Part shown: positions 16,883-27,500 of the stretch, piece by piece
How positions within the stretch are numbered: the stretch's first letter is position 1
Layout: each line of letters starts with the position of its first letter
NCBI GenBank assembly: GCA_913063165.1
Contig: CAJXZL010000010.1
Span: forward strand, 1 to 50,205
DNA from: an uncultured Saccharospirillaceae bacterium
GTDB lineage: Bacteria; Pseudomonadota; Gammaproteobacteria; Pseudomonadales; Natronospirillaceae
Direction: 5' to 3'
DNA length: 50,205 nt
The notes under the pieces: generated by a model
Told to the model about the DNA's origin: nothing
Seen by the model: the letters and a program-made list of their open reading frames with translations, nothing else
Database searches by the model: none
Made by a program: the position numbers and the translations under genes

Positions 16883-17937
16883 GTGGATACCTTCTCAATA
16901 GACAATTCTGGGTGGTTTGCACCCGCGTATTCCAATGTGATGGCTGCACAGGCTTGCGCCCATTGCAGCCTGTCATTTCCCTGTAAACCCAAGGATTCTG
17001 CCACGATAAAGCCGGACAACAGGGCATCTCCAGCGCCATTGTCACTGACAACCGATACCTTTTTGGGCGGTACCGCACCTGTGCCATGGTGGTCACCGTA
17101 ATACAGACCCTCTGCACCCAAACTGAGTAAAACCTGAGTAACACCGCGTGTGCGTAGTTGGGTGACGATGTCACTGTCACTGTGCGTCGTTCCCAAAAGC
17201 GCATGGGCCTCAGCACGGTTGAGTTTGAGTGTGTGGATGCGATCCAAATGGGGTAGCAATCGCCGTGCCTTGGCTTGCGACACACAGTCGACATAGACCG
17301 GCGGTAGGCTGCTGGCCCGAAAAATTTCAGACAAGGCGGATACAGACAGATTGCAGTCCAGCACCAAGCCCGCAGCCTGCGCCCGTAATTGGGTGGTTTC
17401 TGCTAGGCGTGTGCCGTCGAGTAAATCCATAATGGCCATATCTGCAATGGCTACCTGTAACTGGCCTTTGGCATCCACAACAGACAAATAGCGGCTAGTA
17501 GGTGCTTCCGATAGGCGAAAAACCGCCTGCGTGTCGATGCCAATGCCTTGGCAATGTGACAATAGCCAATCGCCTGAAGGGTCTTGCCCCACGGCAGAAA
17601 TCAATCGGGTAGCGAGGCCCAGACGCGCTATATTTTCGGCGATGTTTCGCCCCACGCCACCAGCAGTATCGGTAACGCGTCCAGGATAGGAGTCAGGGTG
17701 TTGAATATCCGAAAAGGCTGCGCCTTGGCAATCGACGTTAGCGCCGCCAATCACCACCCAGTATGCGCCAGTGGGAAAGACATAGCCTTTTCCTTCAATA
17801 TGGCCTTTTTTCATCAGGCGACTGATGTGCCCAGCGACCGCATTCCGGCTAATCCCCAGTTGGTCCGCTACGGCTTGCTGACTCAGCATAGGGGCGGCTT
17901 TTAGGATGTCTAACACCCGTTGTTCTTGTGTGGCCAT
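16867..17937 (-). CDS. psuK: PfkB-family pseudouridine kinase with N-terminal HTH
   Basis: A 356-residue protein joining a winged-helix DNA-binding region (about 1-52; LSQQAVADQLGISRNAVAGHI) to a ribokinase/PfkB-fold kinase. The kinase has the family glycine motif (TAGGVGRNIAENIARLG, about 91-107) and the ATP/catalytic motif DNGAGDALLSG with Asp304. Next to psuG it should phosphorylate pseudouridine. The fused HTH suggests the kinase also regulates its own operon, a layout known in other PfkB kinases. Paired 9-bp repeats in its leader are a candidate binding site. It overlaps psuG by 16 bases. Pseudouridine as substrate is inferred from the neighbour. Confidence 0.9.
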   Translation of the reverse strand: MATQEQRVLDILKAAPMLSQQAVADQLGISRNAVAGHISRLMKKGHIEGKGYVFPTGAYWVVIGGANVDCQGAAFSDIQHPDSYPGRVTDTAGGVGRNIAENIARLGLATRLISAVGQDPSGDWLLSHCQGIGIDTQAVFRLSEAPTSRYLSVVDAKGQLQVAIADMAIMDLLDGTRLAETTQLRAQAAGLVLDCNLSVSALSEIFRASSLPPVYVDCVSQAKARRLLPHLDRIHTLKLNRAEAHALLGTTHSDSDIVTQLRTRGVTQVLLSLGAEGLYYGDHHGTGAVPPKKVSVVSDNGAGDALLSGFIVAESLGLQGNDRLQWAQACAAITLEYAGANHPELSIEKVSTWLNQ

Positions 17938-17945
17938 AGTTGCTA

Positions 17946-17963
17946 AAGTGTCATAAGTGTCAT
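17946..17963. promoter_or_regulatory. Tandem 9-bp repeat in the psuK leader (candidate operator)
   Basis: AAGTGTCAT occurs twice head to tail (17946-17954, 17955-17963), between the psuK -10 box and its start codon. It is well placed for a repressor, possibly the HTH domain of the PsuK protein itself. That link is inference. Confidence 0.5.
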
Positions 17964-17972
17964 TTAAGTTAC

Positions 17973-18001
17973 ATCATAGGGTGCAAATCGGTCTTTGTCT
18001 A
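17973..18001 (-). promoter_or_regulatory. sigma70 promoter of psuK-psuG
   Basis: On the minus strand TAGACA (17996-18001) and TATGAT (17973-17978) are spaced by 17 bases, about 35 bases before the psuK start. It is divergent from dapB, whose own candidate -10 TATACT lies at 18059-18064 without a good -35. Confidence 0.65.
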
Positions 18002-18104
18002 TGCAGGGGTCCTGTATTTCCGGTTAAAAAGTGACCGCGACACCCCGTGCAGTTAGGGTATACTGGCAAAAAACAGGCAGGCAATGGGTGCAAAGGAGTC
18101 AACA

Positions 18105-18836
18105 GTGATCACAGTTTTGGTAAATGGCGCCAAAGGCCGAATGGGGGCTGAAGTGATGGCCGCCGTGGCGCAGGCAGAAGGGCTTGATTTGGTTGGGGGG
18201 ATTGACCGCGGTGATGATTTGGCGACAAGCATCCAACAGTTGAAACCCGATGTGGTGGTGGATTTTACCATTGCTTCGGCTGGCTTTGATAATGCCTGTA
18301 CGATTCTCAACAATGGCGCCCGGCCCGTCATGGGCACCTCGGGCTTTCAGCAAGCCCAAATTGACACCTTGTCGGCCTTGGCAAAAGAAACGGGTTTGGC
18401 TGGGTTGGTTGCACCGAATTTCTCACTGGGTGCTGTGTTGATGATGCAGTTTGCAGCGCAGGCCGCTCGGTATTTGCCAGATGCTGAGGTGGTTGAGATT
18501 CACAGTCCGCAGAAGGAAGAAAGTCCATCGGGCACTGCGATTCGCACCGCTGAATTGATCGCGGCTGCACGTACCCAAAGCAGTCTGACGCCAAAGGGTA
18601 CTGAACTGTTGGCTGGCGCACGGGGGGCTATATTGCATGGCGTTCCCTTGCACGCGATTCGGTTGCCCGGCGTGGTAGCGCAGCAGTCGGTGCTGTTTGG
18701 TGGGCACAGCGAAACATTAAAAATTGAACACCATTCGACCCATCGCAGTTGTTTTATGCCCGGTGTCCTATTGGCCTGTCGGAAGATTGTTGAACAGGAT
18801 GGGTTTCTTTTCGGTTTAGAGCACGTCATGGACTAG
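18105..18836 (+). CDS. dapB: 4-hydroxy-tetrahydrodipicolinate reductase
   Basis: A 243-residue NAD(P)H-dependent reductase of the lysine/meso-diaminopimelate pathway. The N-terminal nucleotide motif VNGAKGRMG, VVDFT, MGTSGF and APNFSLGAVLMM are conserved, as is the C-terminal HHSTHRSCFMPGVLLA. The start GTG at 18105 has AGGAG six bases upstream and aligns with the family; an ATG at 18084 would add seven atypical residues. The substrate-binding segment reads EIHSPQKEESPSGTA. His133 and Lys137 are kept, but the second His of the usual HHxxK is Ser134. The protein is about 30 residues shorter than E. coli DapB. Unlike in many gammaproteobacteria it is not next to carAB. Confidence 0.93.
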   Translation: MITVLVNGAKGRMGAEVMAAVAQAEGLDLVGGIDRGDDLATSIQQLKPDVVVDFTIASAGFDNACTILNNGARPVMGTSGFQQAQIDTLSALAKETGLAGLVAPNFSLGAVLMMQFAAQAARYLPDAEVVEIHSPQKEESPSGTAIRTAELIAAARTQSSLTPKGTELLAGARGAILHGVPLHAIRLPGVVAQQSVLFGGHSETLKIEHHSTHRSCFMPGVLLACRKIVEQDGFLFGLEHVMD

Positions 18837-18873
18837 GCTTTTGCCTAACACATCACATTGAAGGGGCAATACC

Positions 18874-19281
18874 ATGTATGCAACGCTATTGATGCTACAC
18901 CTATTGGGCTTGGTACTGGGTTTAGGCGGGGCGTTAGGCGCACGCCTGACCGGCGATTATGGGCGCAAGCACCCAGAGATGGGGCTGTTTCCGTTAGTCC
19001 AACAGTTTGCGCGGTTGAATGCGGTGGGCCTGTTGTTACTGCTGGTCACTGGGGTGTGGATGTCGATCAAGATGGGTGCCGATATGGGTGTCGCGACCTA
19101 TCAAGTGAAGTTGATTTTGGTCGTCGTTCTGGTCGGATTGTCTGGCATGATCCATGCGAATATTGCCCGCTTTAAACGCCAGAAAGACCCCGTGATATTG
19201 CAAAAAAATCGCCGACTACAAACCGTCGCTATGGCGGTAACGCTCTTGATCGTGGCTTTTGCCACCGTCACCTTCTACTAG
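18874..19281 (+). CDS. Small four-helix membrane protein, function unknown
   Basis: A 135-residue hydrophobic protein with four predicted membrane helices, near residues 4-22, 50-67, 77-98 and 116-134. The first helix has HLLGLVLGLGG, resembling the His-containing first helix of CopD/DUF2214-type proteins, but the match is too short to name a family. Between helices 1 and 2 is a hydrophilic segment with DYGRKHPEMGLFPLVQQ. It follows dapB by 37 bases with an RBS-like AAGGGG before the ATG, and ends at a terminator hairpin. It is probably cotranscribed with dapB. No function can be assigned. Confidence 0.75.
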   Translation: MYATLLMLHLLGLVLGLGGALGARLTGDYGRKHPEMGLFPLVQQFARLNAVGLLLLLVTGVWMSIKMGADMGVATYQVKLILVVVLVGLSGMIHANIARFKRQKDPVILQKNRRLQTVAMAVTLLIVAFATVTFY

Positions 19282-19287
19282 GTAAAC

Positions 19288-19319
19288 CGGCAGGCTACCT
19301 CACAGGGTTAAGCCTGCCG
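19288..19319. terminator. Hairpin terminator between convergent genes
   Basis: CGGCAGGCT (19288-19296) pairs perfectly with AGCCTGCCG (19311-19319) around a 14-base loop. A short T-run follows on the plus side. It separates the small membrane protein gene from the convergent rapA gene. Confidence 0.7.
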
Positions 19320-19332
19320 TTTCAATCAGCGC

Positions 19333-22140
19333 TTAGGGATGCCTAGAAATCAAAATGCGCGCACCTTGACAGACCACTGCCGCACGCGCGATCGCCGCTA
19401 GGTTGTCTGACAGCAACTGGTGGTGGTGCGCTATTTCAGCAGGCCGTACCTGTGGATTCACTTCCTGAAGCGCTTCTAATCTGCTGATTTCAGCGCCCAA
19501 ATTGGCGTGAGCAGCAGCAGATGCTGAGGCAATAAATTCTGGCAATCGCTGTTCCGATGCTCGTGCGGCTTGGTGGTACATGGTTTCAATCACTGACCGT
19601 ATTTGCGCCATAATAGGGGCTGCTTTTTGCTTGCCGATGGGTTCCACTAACGCATTGAGTTGGTCAAATGACACGGCATGACCCAAGTCTTGTCCGTTTT
19701 GATTGACCAGCAGACGAAAAGGCTGCAAAGGCAAGAAACGACCAACCTGCAGATCATGGCTGGCTTGGGTCTCAAGCGTAAACCACAGCTCTAGTAACAG
19801 CGTGCCGGGTGGCAAGGCTTTCAGCGGCAGTGCGCCCAAACAGACATTGCCCATTTCCCCGGTATAGATCATGGCCATCGACTCTTTCACCATAGGATGC
19901 TCCCAGGTTAAGTAGTCCATGTCATCGCGAGACAGTGCCTGTTTGCGGTCATAGGTCAGGGTGTTGCCATCGTCGCGCAGCCCCGGAAAATGGCTCACTA
20001 ACTGGTGCTCACTTGGGCGGATAATAGAGGCCAAAGCACTGTGGGGTTCTGAGTCGATACCAAAGGTTGCAAACACCATTTCCATGTATTGTTGTAGCGG
20101 CTCGGCCAAGCTTTCTTGTTCAATGTGGGCAATGAGGGCCTGTGCTGGCGCCAACCGACAGCTGTTGCGTTCAAGCAAGGCATCACGTCCATCATGCAGT
20201 GCAGCCACGGCCTCAGTAGCAAAGGCATGGGTGTCGGCAACCAAAGACGCCAATGCTTCTGCCGTGGGTGCTTTCAAGGTGTCATACAGCCGCTGACGGA
20301 AATGGCTAAAGATATGATGAGCGGCGGCACAGCTGTGTTCAAAAATACCAATGCCCTGATGCAGCCAGTCGAATAACGCGGATTGGGGGGTGTCGATCAA
20401 ATAGGGAACGTGGATCTTGATGGTCTCGGTTTGTCCGATACGGTCAAGACGTCCAATGCGTTGTTCGAGTAAATCGGGGTCTTCTGGTAAATCGAACAAC
20501 ACCAAATGATGCGCAAACTGAAAATTACGGCCTTCACTGCCGATTTCAGAACAGATCAACACCTGAGCGCCCTGGTCGGTTTCAGCAAAATAGGCAGCCG
20601 CCCGATCACGTTCTATCAGGGTTAAATCTTCGTAAAAAGAAGCCGCTCGAATGCCAGCGCGCAGGTTAAGGTGTTTGTCGAGCGCCAATGCCGTTTCTGC
20701 AAAATGGCAAATCACCAACACCTTTTGGCCTTTCAGTGTTTTTAACTGTTGGATCAACCAGTCCACACGCGGGTCATTGGCAATCCACAGATCTTCGGGC
20801 AAACCCTGTTCTGGGCGCAAAGCGTCGCGGCCAGTGACAGAGAGGTACTGTTCTGGACAGGCCAGCGGGTGGGCGATCAATTGACGTCCTGGGAAGCCTT
20901 TGATGGCTGCGCGGGTATTTCGAAATAGCACGCGGCCGGTACCATGGCGATCGAGTAGCGTGTCGATCACGCTGTCAGCATCAGTGCCGATATCCGGTGT
21001 GTGGTCATGTAACCAATCACTGACTATCGGGTGCAAATCGGGGGTCAAGGTTGTCGCTGCAATGAGCTGCTGCACCACCGCATTGAGGGCAGCAAACTGG
21101 GTTTGCTCAGTAAGAAATAGTGAGAGATCGTGAAAGCGAGCAGGGTCTAGCAGGCGCAGTCGCGCAAAATGGCCCGCCATGCCGACCTGTTCAGGGGTCG
21201 CCGTTAGCAATAACAAGCCTGCTGTTTTTGCCGCCAGACGTTCAACAAACAGGTACTCAGGACTTGCTGCTTCGGGTTTCCATGCCAAGTGGTGCGCTTC
21301 ATCGACAATGACCATGTCCCAAGACGCGTCCAAGGCTTCGTCCTGTAGCTCTGGGTAGTCGATAAACATTGAAATAGGCGCGATGATCCGTTGTTCGGTC
21401 TCAAAGGGATTTTCGGAACCGTCGCTATCCAGTAAATCACGCACGCGTTCGGTGTCGAACGCTGAAAACGACAGTTGGAATCTGCGGAGCATTTCGACTA
21501 ACCACTGGTGCATCAAACTATCGGGAACCAACACCAATACCCGCGAAGCCTGACCCGTCTGAATTTGTTGGTGTAAAATCATCCCGGCTTCAATGGTCTT
21601 ACCCAGACCGACTTCATCTGCCAATAACACGCGCGGGGCATGGCGTTTAGCCACTTCATGGGCAATATAAATCTGATGGGGCAGCAGATCGGTGCGCGAG
21701 CCCAACAGTCCCTTTACCGGCGACAGTTGTTGGTGGTGGAGGTTTTGAATGGTGGCAATGCGTAATGTGTATTCACCAAGGCGATCAAGGTGGCCGGCGG
21801 TGAGACGTTGTATGGGGGTGGTCAACTGGATATAACAGCTCAGGTCCATCTCAGAAATCTGTACATCCTGTCCAGCACTGTTTTCACACACATAGATAGA
21901 AATGCCACGCAGGCTGTGCACTTCAAGTACGGTAAAGCGTTCTTCCTGCATATTGTGCAGGTGGTCACCAGGGCTATAAATAATGCGGCTCAGGGGGGCT
22001 GACTCAGCAGCATAGGTACGGATTTCTTCTACAGCTGGAAAGTCGATCGTAATGCGACGACCGTCGACATTTGTGACAATGCCCAAACCCATTTTAGGTT
22101 CAGAAATACTGGCCCAGCGTTGGCCCACCAAAAATTCCAT
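19333..22140 (-). CDS. rapA: RNA polymerase-associated SWI2/SNF2 ATPase RapA
   Basis: A 935-residue RapA (HepA), which binds RNA polymerase and recycles stalled or post-termination complexes using ATP. Tudor-like N-terminal domains start with FLVGQRWASISEPKMGLGIV. Helicase motif I is DEVGLGKT at 175-182, motif II is DEAH at 280-283 and motif III is LLLTATPEQ. The C-terminal half has SEIGSEGRNFQFAHHLV and EQRIGRLDRIGQ (motifs V-VI). The length is close to E. coli RapA (968). AAAGGAAA precedes the ATG. It is transcribed alone, downstream of sulP. Confidence 0.96.
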   Translation of the reverse strand: MEFLVGQRWASISEPKMGLGIVTNVDGRRITIDFPAVEEIRTYAAESAPLSRIIYSPGDHLHNMQEERFTVLEVHSLRGISIYVCENSAGQDVQISEMDLSCYIQLTTPIQRLTAGHLDRLGEYTLRIATIQNLHHQQLSPVKGLLGSRTDLLPHQIYIAHEVAKRHAPRVLLADEVGLGKTIEAGMILHQQIQTGQASRVLVLVPDSLMHQWLVEMLRRFQLSFSAFDTERVRDLLDSDGSENPFETEQRIIAPISMFIDYPELQDEALDASWDMVIVDEAHHLAWKPEAASPEYLFVERLAAKTAGLLLLTATPEQVGMAGHFARLRLLDPARFHDLSLFLTEQTQFAALNAVVQQLIAATTLTPDLHPIVSDWLHDHTPDIGTDADSVIDTLLDRHGTGRVLFRNTRAAIKGFPGRQLIAHPLACPEQYLSVTGRDALRPEQGLPEDLWIANDPRVDWLIQQLKTLKGQKVLVICHFAETALALDKHLNLRAGIRAASFYEDLTLIERDRAAAYFAETDQGAQVLICSEIGSEGRNFQFAHHLVLFDLPEDPDLLEQRIGRLDRIGQTETIKIHVPYLIDTPQSALFDWLHQGIGIFEHSCAAAHHIFSHFRQRLYDTLKAPTAEALASLVADTHAFATEAVAALHDGRDALLERNSCRLAPAQALIAHIEQESLAEPLQQYMEMVFATFGIDSEPHSALASIIRPSEHQLVSHFPGLRDDGNTLTYDRKQALSRDDMDYLTWEHPMVKESMAMIYTGEMGNVCLGALPLKALPPGTLLLELWFTLETQASHDLQVGRFLPLQPFRLLVNQNGQDLGHAVSFDQLNALVEPIGKQKAAPIMAQIRSVIETMYHQAARASEQRLPEFIASASAAAHANLGAEISRLEALQEVNPQVRPAEIAHHHQLLSDNLAAIARAAVVCQGARILISRHP

Positions 22141-22252
22141 GCGGTTTCCTTTAGGTCATACAAGCGGTAACAAGCCTAGACCGACTGACGCAGCAATGCC
22201 ACAGACAAGCGGTCGGTTGTGTTGATCCTGGTTCTCAAACAGGGATGCAGAC

Positions 22253-22265
22253 GGGTGCTGCACCC
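22253..22265 (-). terminator. Short GC hairpin after sulP
   Basis: GGGTG-CTG-CACCC lies nine bases beyond the sulP stop. The stem is stable but short and has no T-run, so its role as a terminator is weakly supported. Confidence 0.3.
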
Positions 22266-22274
22266 CTAGGGTAC

Positions 22275-23840
22275 TTATTCGAGTGCGTCTGTCGCCACGT
22301 GATAAATAGGGTCTTCAAGCATGTTGACCTCACACAGATCACCGGCTTTGCGTAACAACGTGCGACACTCTGGGCTGACGTGACGAATGTGCAGCTGCTT
22401 GCCAAGCGCGATGTATTTGTCGGCTAAGCCGTCGAGGGCTTCAACGCCTGAGTGATCAGCAATACGGCTGTATTGTAGTTCTACAATCACGTCTGCAGGA
22501 TCTTCTTCAGGGGTAAACAGCTCTTTGAAGTTGGCAACGGAACCAAAGAATATCGGGCCATTAATTTCATATATCTTGCTACCGTTCTCATCGATGCTGG
22601 TTTTGGCATGGATGGTTTGGGCGTGCTTCCAAGCAAACACCAAAGCAGACACAATGACACCAACCACAACGGCCATGGCCAAGTCTGTGGCAACGGTCAC
22701 GCCAGATACCAAGACCAACACGATGGCGTCTGACTTCGGAATCTTGCGAATGATGCGGAAAGAAGACCATTCAAAGGTACCCAGTACCACCATAAACATG
22801 ACGCCCACTAGGGCAGCCAAAGGAATCATTTCGATTAAAGGCGAGGCAAACAGGATAAAGAACAGCAACAACAAGGCTGCAGTGATACCCGACAAACGGG
22901 TGCGTCCGCCGGAGTTAATATTGATCATGCTCTGACCGATCATGGCGCAACCACCCATGGCGCCAAAGAAACCGTTGACGGTATTGGCCAAGCCCTGTCC
23001 CAAACACTCTTGGTTGCCACGGCCACGGGTGTTGGTCACCTCGTCAATCAGGGTCATGGTTAACAGTGATTCGATGAGGCCAACCGCAGCCAAAATAAAT
23101 GAGTATGGCAAAATGATCCATAGGGTCTGCAGGGTAAAGGGCACCTGAGGAATAGCAAAGGTGGGTAACGTGCCTTTCAGAGATGCGGTGGCTGCTTGCT
23201 CCGCAGGCACCATGTCACGCACAAAGTCGATGACGTTACGCGCATCCAATTGGAAGAAGATCGCGATACCGGTCACCACCAAAATCGCAGCCAAAGAGGA
23301 TGGGATCGCGGTAGTCAATTTGGGTAGATAATGAATGATGGCCATGGTCAACAACAACAGTGCAATCATGGTGTAGAGCGTACTGCCTTCCATCCACACC
23401 CACATGCCATGTGGGTCCTTCACCATAAACTGGCCCAGCTGCGCCAAGAAAATCACAATCGCCAAACCGTTTACAAAGCCCAACATGACGGGATGCGGCA
23501 CCAAACGGATGAATTTACCCAAGCGAAAGATACCCGCCAGCATTTGGATAATGCCTGCCAGGATGACGGCAGCAAACATATATTGGATGCCGTGTTCAGC
23601 GACCAAGCTGACCAAGACAACGGCCATGGCACCGGTAGCACCGGAAATCATACCGGGTCGTCCACCAAAAACGGCGGTGAGTAATCCCATCATAAAGGCG
23701 GCATACAGACCAACCATAGGTTCTACGCCGGCTACAAAGGCAAAGGCTACCGCTTCGGGAACCAGAGCAAGGGCAACGGTGATACCGGACAAAATATCGT
23801 CCTTGGCACTGGCGCGGTGGGCGCGAATCAGGTCAAACAT
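22275..23840 (-). CDS. SulP-family anion permease with STAS domain
   Basis: A roughly 521-residue inner-membrane transporter of the SulP (SLC26-like) family, which carries sulfate, bicarbonate or other anions. About 10-12 hydrophobic helices fill residues 15-400, with the family motif [20 protein letters not shown] near the start and [20 protein letters not shown] in the middle. A cytoplasmic STAS domain follows (about 415-515). The middle motif is shared with the BicA-type bicarbonate transporters, but sulfate is equally possible. The start is taken as the ATG at 23838-23840, where SulP proteins usually begin; a TTG at 23873 would add 11 residues. No carbonic anhydrase or sulfate genes adjoin it. 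Confidence 0.9.
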   Translation of the reverse strand: MFDLIRAHRASAKDDILSGITVALALVPEAVAFAFVAGVEPMVGLYAAFMMGLLTAVFGGRPGMISGATGAMAVVLVSLVAEHGIQYMFAAVILAGIIQMLAGIFRLGKFIRLVPHPVMLGFVNGLAIVIFLAQLGQFMVKDPHGMWVWMEGSTLYTMIALLLLTMAIIHYLPKLTTAIPSSLAAILVVTGIAIFFQLDARNVIDFVRDMVPAEQAATASLKGTLPTFAIPQVPFTLQTLWIILPYSFILAAVGLIESLLTMTLIDEVTNTRGRGNQECLGQGLANTVNGFFGAMGGCAMIGQSMININSGGRTRLSGITAALLLLFFILFASPLIEMIPLAALVGVMFMVVLGTFEWSSFRIIRKIPKSDAIVLVLVSGVTVATDLAMAVVVGVIVSALVFAWKHAQTIHAKTSIDENGSKIYEINGPIFFGSVANFKELFTPEEDPADVIVELQYSRIADHSGVEALDGLADKYIALGKQLHIRHVSPECRTLLRKAGDLCEVNMLEDPIYHVATDALE

Positions 23841-24046
23841 GGGTATAAGCACTCCAATGGTCGGGCGGGTCAAAAAATGGGTCGCGACTATAGCAGATTG
23901 CGGCGGGGTTATCTAATGGCGCAGGTAGGCGGGGTGATCAAAAAAAGGTGCTGTGTAAAAAAGTGATGACCCTAGTGACTCTGCGGGTATGTGGTATTCA
24001 GACTTTCGGTGGCGAGACTATCGGGGTTTATCGGCTGCGTGAAATG

Positions 24047-24070
24047 GCCTATCACAACTTCGTGATAGGC
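24047..24070 (-). terminator. Terminator of the carA-carB-greA operon
   Basis: GCCTATCAC (24047-24055) and GTGATAGGC (24062-24070) form a perfect 9-bp stem with a six-base loop, 11 bases beyond the greA stop. A short ATTTC follows on the minus strand. The T-run is weak but the stem is strong. Confidence 0.6.
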
Positions 24071-24081
24071 ACTGAGTCTGC

Positions 24082-24558
24082 TTAGCGGTATTCGACCTTT
24101 TCGACTTCGTATTCGGTATCGCCTTTGGGGGTTTTGACCACAATGGCGTCGCCTTCTTCTTTGCCCATCATGGCTCGGGCTATCGGAGAGGTGACAGAAA
24201 TCTTGCCGATCTGCACATTGGCCTCATCTTCGCCGACAATCCGATAGGTCACGGTCTGTTCGGTTTCGGTGTTGTACAGGGTCACCGTGGTACCGAAGAT
24301 AACCTTGCCGCTATTGGGTAGGCTTTTGATGTCGATTACTTGGGCGTGAGAGAGCTTGCCTTCAATTTCACTGATACGGCCTTCTGCAAATCCCTGTTGT
24401 TCACGGGCAGCATGGTATTCAGCATTTTCTTTTAGGTCGCCATGTTCGCGCGCTTCAGCAATCGCTTTAATAATGCGGGGACGGTCAACAGTTTTTAGGC
24501 GCAACAACTCTTCCTGTAGCGCCTTTTCTCCCTCTAGTGTCATGGGGATTCGGGTCAT
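24082..24558 (-). CDS. greA: Transcription elongation factor GreA
   Basis: A 158-residue GreA, which enters the secondary channel of RNA polymerase and triggers cleavage of backtracked RNA. The N-terminal coiled coil carries the tip [15 protein letters not shown] with the acidic pair that holds the catalytic Mg (the family's Asp41/Glu44 positions). The C-terminal globular domain has [23 protein letters not shown]. It starts three bases after the carB stop and is the last gene of the carA-carB-greA operon, a common gammaproteobacterial order. Confidence 0.96.
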   Translation of the reverse strand: MTRIPMTLEGEKALQEELLRLKTVDRPRIIKAIAEAREHGDLKENAEYHAAREQQGFAEGRISEIEGKLSHAQVIDIKSLPNSGKVIFGTTVTLYNTETEQTVTYRIVGEDEANVQIGKISVTSPIARAMMGKEEGDAIVVKTPKGDTEYEVEKVEYR

Positions 24559-24561
24559 CGA

Positions 24562-27500
24562 TTAAATTCCTATGTGCAAATCTTGTAGCCTGCGCACTGG
24601 CGAATCAGCCAGGTGTTCTCGCGCCATCATGGTGGCTTGGGCACCGGCTAATGTCGTTGTGTAATACACTTTGTGTTGCAGTGCATTGCGGCGTATTTCT
24701 GAAGAGTCATCGATTGATGCGCGGCCTTCAGTGGTATTGATGATGAAGTTTACTTCGTCATTCTTAATCATGTCTACCATGTGTGGTCGGCCTTCTTTGA
24801 CCTTGTTGACGATATGACAGGTAAACCCTGCGTCGCGTATGGCTTTCGCGGTACCTGAGGTCGCATAGATTTCGTAACCCAATGCCTCTAATTTCGCAGC
24901 AACACCGATGATGCCCGGCTTGTCATTGTCTTTAACACTGATAATCACACGGCCATCCCGAGGGATTGCAGAGCCAGCGCCCAAAATGGCTTTGCCAAAG
25001 GCTTCGCCAAAGGTGTTGCCGGTACCCATGACTTCGCCGGTCGATTTCATCTCAGGACTCAAAATAGGATCGACGCTCGGGAACTTGTTAAATGGGAATA
25101 CCGCTTCTTTTACCGAAAAGAAGTTCGGGATGATTTCTTGGGTAAAGGACAAATCTTGCAGGTTCTTACCCATCATCACCTTGGCGGCGATCTTGGCCAA
25201 AGAGGTACCAATGGCTTTTGACACGAAAGGTACCGTGCGCGATGCGCGGGGATTCACTTCAATGACATACAGTGCGTCATCCTGCCACGCCATCTGCACG
25301 TTCATGAGGCCGCGAACATCCAATTCCAACGCCATCTGTGTGACCTGATGCCGAATTTCATCCTGTACGGTCTTCGGTAGGCTGTAAGGAGGCAGTGAGC
25401 AGGCTGAGTCACCCGAGTGAACACCGGCTTGCTCAATGTGCTGCATGATGGCACCGATTACCACGGTGTTGCCGTCACTGACGCAATCGATATCAATTTC
25501 AATGGCATTGCCAAGAAAACGGTCTAGCAGTACCGGTGCATTGTTCGACACCTTCACTGCTGTTTTCATGTAATGCTCAAGTTCAGATTCTTGATAGACA
25601 ATTTCCATGGCGCGGCCACCCAACACATAAGAAGGGCGTACGACCAAGGGATAGCCAATAATGCGTGCCTGTTCTATGGCGGCTTCTGCGCTACGGACAG
25701 TGGCGTTTTCTGGCTGCAATAGGCCGAGGCCTTGAATCATTTTCTGGAAGCGTTCGCGGTCTTCTGCACGGTCAATGGCGTCAGGACTCGTGCCGATGAT
25801 TGGAACGCCGGCCGCTTCGAGGGCGCGGGCCAATTTTAGTGGTGTTTGGCCACCATATTGCACCACCACACCCATGGGCTTTTCGATGGCGGCAATCGCC
25901 AACACATCTTCAAGGGTCACGGGTTCGAAATATAATCGATCAGAAATGTCGTAATCAGTGGACACCGTTTCAGGGTTGCAGTTGACCATGATCGACTCAA
26001 AACCTTCTTCGCGCGCTGCAAATGAGGCGTGAACACAGCAATAGTCAAACTCGATGCCTTGACCGATACGGTTTGGTCCGCCGCCCAAGATCATCACCTT
26101 GCGGTTATTGGTAGGTGCTGCTTCACACTCTTCTTCATAGGTCGAATACATATAGGCCGTGCTGCTGGCAAATTCGGCGGCACAGGTGTCGACGCGCTTG
26201 TAAACCGGTGTGACACCGAGATTCAGACGGTGCGCTCGGACGATATCCTCCTCTGCACCGATTAGGGCGCCAAGGCGGAAGTCCGAAAAGCCTTTGCGTT
26301 TCAGGCTGCGCATGCGGTGAGCGCTGAGGTCAGCAAGGTTCTGTGTTGATAAGGCCTGCTCATCTTTGAGCAAGTCTTCAATCTGCACCAGGTACCAAGG
26401 GTCAATCCCCGTATGCTGGTAGATTTCTTCCATGGTGAGACCAGCGCGGAAAGCATCACCGACATACCACAGGCGTTCAGGGCCGGGTTCTTTCAATTCC
26501 CTAAGAATCTTGTCCATCTGCAAGCCGTCTTCAAATTGGGTCTCAAAACCGTGGCTGCCGACTTCAAGGCCGCGCATGGCTTTTTGCAGAGATTCTTGGA
26601 AGTTTCGGCCGATCGCCATCACTTCACCAACCGATTTCATTTGCGTGGTCAGACGGTCGTTTGCCTGTGGGAACTTTTCAAATGCAAAGCGTGGGATCTT
26701 GGTAACCACGTAGTCAATGGACGGTTCAAACGATGCGGGCGTCTTACCGCCAGTGATGTCGTTTTGGAGTTCATCTAGGGTGTAGCCAACCGCCAATTTG
26801 GCGGCAATTTTGGCGATAGGAAAGCCAGTTGCCTTAGAGGCCAATGCGGACGAGCGGCTCACACGTGGGTTCATTTCAATAATGACCATGCGACCCGTGT
26901 CGGGGCAGATACCAAATTGCACGTTAGAGCCACCGGTCTCAACGCCAATTTCACGCAAAACCGCCAAAGAGGCGTTACGCATAATTTGATATTCTTTGTC
27001 GGTGAGGGTCTGTGCAGGAGCAACAGTAATGGAGTCACCGGTGTGCACGCCCATGGGATCAAAGTTTTCGATTGAACAGACGATGATGCAGTTGTCCGCG
27101 CTGTCGCGTACCACTTCCATTTCATACTCTTTCCAGCCGATGAGTGACTCATCAATCAGCAGTTCAGAGGTCGGAGATAGGTCAAGACCGCGCAAACAAA
27201 TTTCTTCAAACTCGTCTTTGTTGTAGGCAATACCGCCACCTGAACCACCCATGGTGAAGGAAGGACGAATGATGGTTGGAAAGCCTAGGGTTTCTTGAAT
27301 TTTCCAGGCCGTTTCCATATCGCGCGCTATGCCAGAACGGGGTGTTGCCAAGCCGATGTTCTTCATCGCTTTGTCAAAACGCTCACGGTCTTCAGCTTTG
27401 TCGATGGTGTCAGCGTTTGCGCCAATCATTTCAACGCCATAGCGCTCCAAGACACCGTGCTTCTCAAGATCCAAGGCACAGTTCAAAGCCGTTTGGCCGC

